Assembly (NCBI GenBank): GCA_045222795.1
Contig: JBGUZF010000017.1
Location: 1 to 64,000 of the forward strand
DNA length: 64,000 bases
Source of the DNA: Colimorpha sp045222795
GTDB taxonomy: Bacteria; Bacteroidota; Bacteroidia; Bacteroidales; P3
Direction of reading: 5' to 3'
Position 1 is the stretch's first letter; each line of letters starts with the position of its first letter. Under the pieces are notes generated by a model. The model was not told the origin of the DNA. It worked only from the letters and a program-made list of their open reading frames with translations, and searched no databases. The position numbers and the translations under genes were made by a program. Below are positions 61,701 through 64,000 of this stretch, in pieces.

Positions 61701-64000
61701 GCACGCAGACGTGGCCGAGCGAGAAGTCGACGCTGGTGTTGATTTTTATAAGGCCGCCGAGGCACGAGGCCTTGAAAGCCAAGAGGCCGTAGGCCCAAGT
61801 GGGCTTGGGACCGCCAGCCTGCAGGAGTGCTGCCACCGAGGCGGAAGCGAGACTGAGATGACCTTTCCAGAAGCCGAGGTTGAGGCTGAGGCCAACCTCG
61901 CCTTTCATCATGGCGTAGGCCTGGCCCATGGCGTAGAAGCCGTTCTTGCCTATTTCGCTGTAACCCGGGCAGCCAGCACCGTTGGTGGCGAGGAGCGCGA
62001 GGTCGAAGCCCAGCGTGGCGGAAGCCTTAACATAGAGGAACATGTCGAAATTGAGCTCGGAATGGAAGGATCCGCCGAAGGCGAAACCGCCGGCAGCGGG
62101 GAGGGTGGGCAGTTTACGCTTGGACTGATAGGTGGCGTACTTGCTGCCGAGGGCATCCTGTACATCCTGAGGAAGCTCGGGCATCTGGAAGCCGCCGGGG
62201 AAGTAGTTGCCGGTCATAACATAGAGGGTCCACTCGGTGGAAGCCGAGCAGATCACGAGGTCCATCGAGGAGGAGAAGATTACACGGTCGTCGTGGTTGG
62301 GACGGCCCACGGCGAAGAACCATTCAGTCTGCTTGCCGCTCTCCGGACCAACCTGGCCGTCGGGATAGTGCTTGACGTAGAAGTCGATAGGTATCTGCAG
62401 CTTGGCAGAGCCACCGACCTCGCCGTTCTTAAGCTTGCTCAGTTTGTCACTCTCGTTGGCATAGTCCTTCGAGTCTTGGACCTTCTTGTCGAGCCACGAA
62501 GAACTCATGCCGCCGCTCTTGCCGTCTTTGGCAGCTTCGGTCGACGAGGTGGGATAGGTGTAGGCCTTGGCAATATTCTCACCAATAGCGGAACCCTTGA
62601 TGAGAGAAGCGAGATTGACTTCGGCAGAGACACGGGCGGCGAAGTTGAGTTTCCAGTCGCCGGCGACATCACCCTTGCTGTAGTCAATAAAGGCACCGAC
62701 CGTAAGTGCGGCATTCGAGGCTTCCTTGTTGTCCTTGTCGTAGGAGGCGAGCATTTTGGCATCGACCTGCATGCTGATGCCGGCGAAGTGGCCGTTGGCG
62801 ATACGCAGACCAAGAATACCGTTGGCACTGAGTGTGGATTCAGCGCCAGTAAGAATAATGCTCACGCCCGCGCGCGCAATCCATGCGTCATATTTCGGGG
62901 TGTAGTTACTGCCGTCGTTGGAGACCATATTGTCGCATAGACTATTGCCAGCCATGAGGTCTTTGCTGGTCATATTGGCGAGGTTGTTCTTGGGCTCCAT
63001 ATTGTAGGCAAACGCACCGCCGAAGCCATTGATGGCAAGCGGTCCGAAGGGAAGGCCGGCACCCGAGATGGTGGCGGCACCCTCGAAGTACCACCAGTCG
63101 AAGTCGACAGTGTCGCCTTTATCGTTCTTGCGCTTGTTGGTGCCGAAGCCGGCGCCCATCTTGGTCTCGATGACATCCATGACGGTGACCTTGAGCATAC
63201 CCTTCCAGCAGTTGCCGAAGACGGCGTCGTTGCGCGAGTGGCCTATGAAGCCGTCGACGCTAACTGGACCGATGTCGGTCTTGACGCGGGCCGAGTCGAA
63301 GGTACCGTCCCAGTTGCCGATATCCCAGCTGCTGGTATTGACCTCGCAGGAGATGCCGAAGCCGGCACTGGCACCTATCGACTGGTCTTTACCGATGCCC
63401 AGCGACATGCTGCCGCCGAACACCAGACCGGCTTTATACTTGCTGCCACCGACACTCTCAAAGGTGGGCGAAAGGGTGGTCAGGTTGTATTTGAAACCGC
63501 TAATCTTGCCCTCGCCCATACTCTGGCCGGGGTTGGCATTGGCATTGTTCTCATTTTCACCGTCGGGCATGACCTCGCTGTCGGTGTAGTCCACACCTAT
63601 ATACTTCTGCGGCGATGCCTTGCTCCAGTTGCCGATATTGAAGTCCATGTTGCCGAACTTGTACGACTGCACCTTGCCCTTCTTGCCCATGTCGACAGTC
63701 TTGGCCGTGTAGTTGCGCATGTACATGTTCTCGAACTTAATCTTGGGCAGGTCGACTGGCACGCCGATTTTCTTGAAGTTGATGGTGACCTGGCCGTTGA
63801 GGGTGAGGTCGACACGCGTGGTGGCATCCTGGTTCTTGTAGGTGTATTCCGTGTTGCCTTCATACTCGCTCTTGTAGGTGTTGCCACCGAAGTCGTGGAC
63901 GATGCGGAAGTGGGTCGACTTCTTGTCGAGGTTGACGTTGGCAAGGAAGAGGTCGAGCTGCAGGGAGTCGCCGGGGGTGATGGCGAAGTCGATGCTGTCG
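58711..64000 (-). CDS. Giant exported protein, cassette copy 2, N-terminus beyond the window
   Basis: The frame is open from the stop at 58711 to the right edge, so at least 1763 residues of the C-terminal part are seen. An internal GTG near 63762 is not taken as the start because the frame and the homology to copy 1 continue upstream (TRVDLTLNGQVTINFKKIGVP against LVDLTLNGTINIKFDEGFKLP). Shared blocks include GIGKDQSIGASAGFGISCEV, SGAGLPFGPLAINGFGGAFAYNM, QAGGPKPTWAYGLLAFKASC and LPWNEDIYLCADQKYGNGTTTRRFKF. It ends ARNRQVDQWE, like the NRQQHQWETD of copy 1. No sorting domain or membrane helix is seen. If it is as long as copy 1, about 1300 residues lie outside. Confidence 0.9.
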   Translation of the reverse strand, partial: DSIDFAITPGDSLQLDLFLANVNLDKKSTHFRIVHDFGGNTYKSEYEGNTEYTYKNQDATTRVDLTLNGQVTINFKKIGVPVDLPKIKFENMYMRNYTAKTVDMGKKGKVQSYKFGNMDFNIGNWSKASPQKYIGVDYTDSEVMPDGENENNANANPGQSMGEGKISGFKYNLTTLSPTFESVGGSKYKAGLVFGGSMSLGIGKDQSIGASAGFGISCEVNTSSWDIGNWDGTFDSARVKTDIGPVSVDGFIGHSRNDAVFGNCWKGMLKVTVMDVIETKMGAGFGTNKRKNDKGDTVDFDWWYFEGAATISGAGLPFGPLAINGFGGAFAYNMEPKNNLANMTSKDLMAGNSLCDNMVSNDGSNYTPKYDAWIARAGVSIILTGAESTLSANGILGLRIANGHFAGISMQVDAKMLASYDKDNKEASNAALTVGAFIDYSKGDVAGDWKLNFAARVSAEVNLASLIKGSAIGENIAKAYTYPTSSTEAAKDGKSGGMSSSWLDKKVQDSKDYANESDKLSKLKNGEVGGSAKLQIPIDFYVKHYPDGQVGPESGKQTEWFFAVGRPNHDDRVIFSSSMDLVICSASTEWTLYVMTGNYFPGGFQMPELPQDVQDALGSKYATYQSKRKLPTLPAAGGFAFGGSFHSELNFDMFLYVKASATLGFDLALLATNGAGCPGYSEIGKNGFYAMGQAYAMMKGEVGLSLNLGFWKGHLSLASASVAALLQAGGPKPTWAYGLLAFKASCLGGLIKINTSVDFSLGHVCVPGNSDPLANVKLFQNVTPAFNTWSDSRKSENVQTPYTTGTIVSNLPWNEDIYLCADQKYGNGTTTRRFKFILVSSQCTASYGKRMATGLLGPLNKTMALKFTANNMETNMQYFEWTKGGLPEYSDIKIKLKGRAFEYRPTYTNTNKKKDEINLSDAQRNTDYYYSLSTNYCSKTSYKDPSNYHWRDPVFTDRDVTEHRSWTQDTTFYIRTNRLSPNLDDAVVFTWPYNGDPMFPVDEFVSIGGRKRALIYLYQDRDFLKPNNDDNREIKAFLVLRGIGANNDALACDYIYHQNGYLGSTAPCIEVVFPSSFNGNKYQDYDMAVRIMLIKKDAYNATLRQLQEQANQTTSSMQQKQEVTKRNAANKDRLAAIQRQNSTSKVYTDKYGRKRKYTTVNEAALNNNVEYQQLLKSVEEQDFYGQKVSDTNIAFARKMLKNDYAICLQTGSPIYSLYFRLYSGSTTYSEILGKHMFNRLFGGTKIENQTTSISAKVEFSKTDSYDKDIAKYAYLFAPYTPTDKKAYHTGITLPPIIYAVLDWNRTKFKYQEFALYNTYATRLIDMDNAVKNTWSPTMRPSHLSNQFKLSSYPKGWTDEDMGSSTEQSNMYSQVFTKGFVPVSGESNFTNIGSRMNTISTVNGVYTTIDATYRSSFPRLNSGKVLAPNIIKLTVAQPKWRYDSTSIGQPSSKNIGGNTFSRPEYSYCTYVTNIDEAVPAIYTDIKRYHDFYQDLFDYALYVHSRGWSYKRDQYKHLIKYTYRNNLFTTNNFPYSITRSTLFTWWMWHWRGIYWAGQLKRRNTKYDNMKYLAIPYSSLTDDGGVKATYWMTYILHWDQVPYMVADDKGTLYKELFTNEYSDSKKFSRWRTSLWFNGETTGGGTFTASNMALVDVSSLGYGGGFNTVNYSIRYIPLNYYYVHGGYSSIDHYIFGKMADAVRRHNTDGKYDVMANTYKQTDDTYYYSVSTKAVQRLKDNSGITFRAINTKNEESSARNRQVDQWE

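Noticed and set aside
63760..63762. A start codon for the right-edge giant protein
   Set aside because: The frame and the homology to copy 1 continue upstream to the window edge; the GTG is internal.

Overview
The window looks like part of the chromosome of an uncultured gut- or rumen-type member of the Bacteroidales (Bacteroidota). The evidence is: promoters of the TTTG / TAnnTTTG type; C10 (streptopain-like) peptidases carrying type IX secretion (T9SS) C-terminal sorting domains; BatA-type, DUF4159 and TPR-lipoprotein histidine kinase proteins typical of the phylum; and very little Shine-Dalgarno signal. No phage, plasmid, insertion sequence, rRNA or CRISPR locus was seen.

Layout. Bases 1-7983 (minus) hold 2661 codons of one giant FN3/anchor-domain surface protein, which runs off the left edge exactly where its T9SS sorting domain begins. 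Bases 8173-19960 (minus) hold an FHS-type sugar transporter, two C10 peptidases, the ATP synthase genes atpG-atpA-atpH-atpF-atpE (listed right to left in transcription; atpB, atpD and atpC are absent) and nadB. Bases 19966-28371 (minus) are an apparent operon: lipoprotein sensor kinase, LuxR-type response regulator, two more C10 peptidases, then nadB. Bases 28640-31560 (plus) carry tRNA-Cys, mnmA, rsmE and a DUF4159 protein. Bases 31557-37130 (minus) are a tightly overlapping operon of an EEP-family phosphatase/nuclease, nth, a BatA-domain protein and an ABC-2 exporter. Bases 37201-38297 (plus) carry aroE and two tRNA-Leu genes. Bases 38487-44497 (minus) carry a 1519-residue orphan exported protein and prfA. 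Bases 44715-64000 (minus) hold a tandem duplication of a two-gene cassette: a giant exported protein (3067 residues in the complete copy) followed by a ~750-residue FN3-type exported protein.

The most unusual theme is a family of short-period tandem repeats (periods 7, 8, 9, 11 and 15 bp). Several are arranged as inverted arms around a small hairpin. They fill the gaps between genes of the atp cluster and elsewhere, supply stop codons, form the hydrophobic part of signal peptides, and sit inside housekeeping genes (atpG, aroE at three sites, rsmE at two sites, mnmA). Together with a pair of inverted REP-like palindromic units near 43.3 kb, they suggest an active repeat-generating process. The duplicated giant-protein cassette is the best candidate for an undescribed protein system, probably a surface or secreted assembly. 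That function is inference.

All calls are from reading the sequence; no database search was run.
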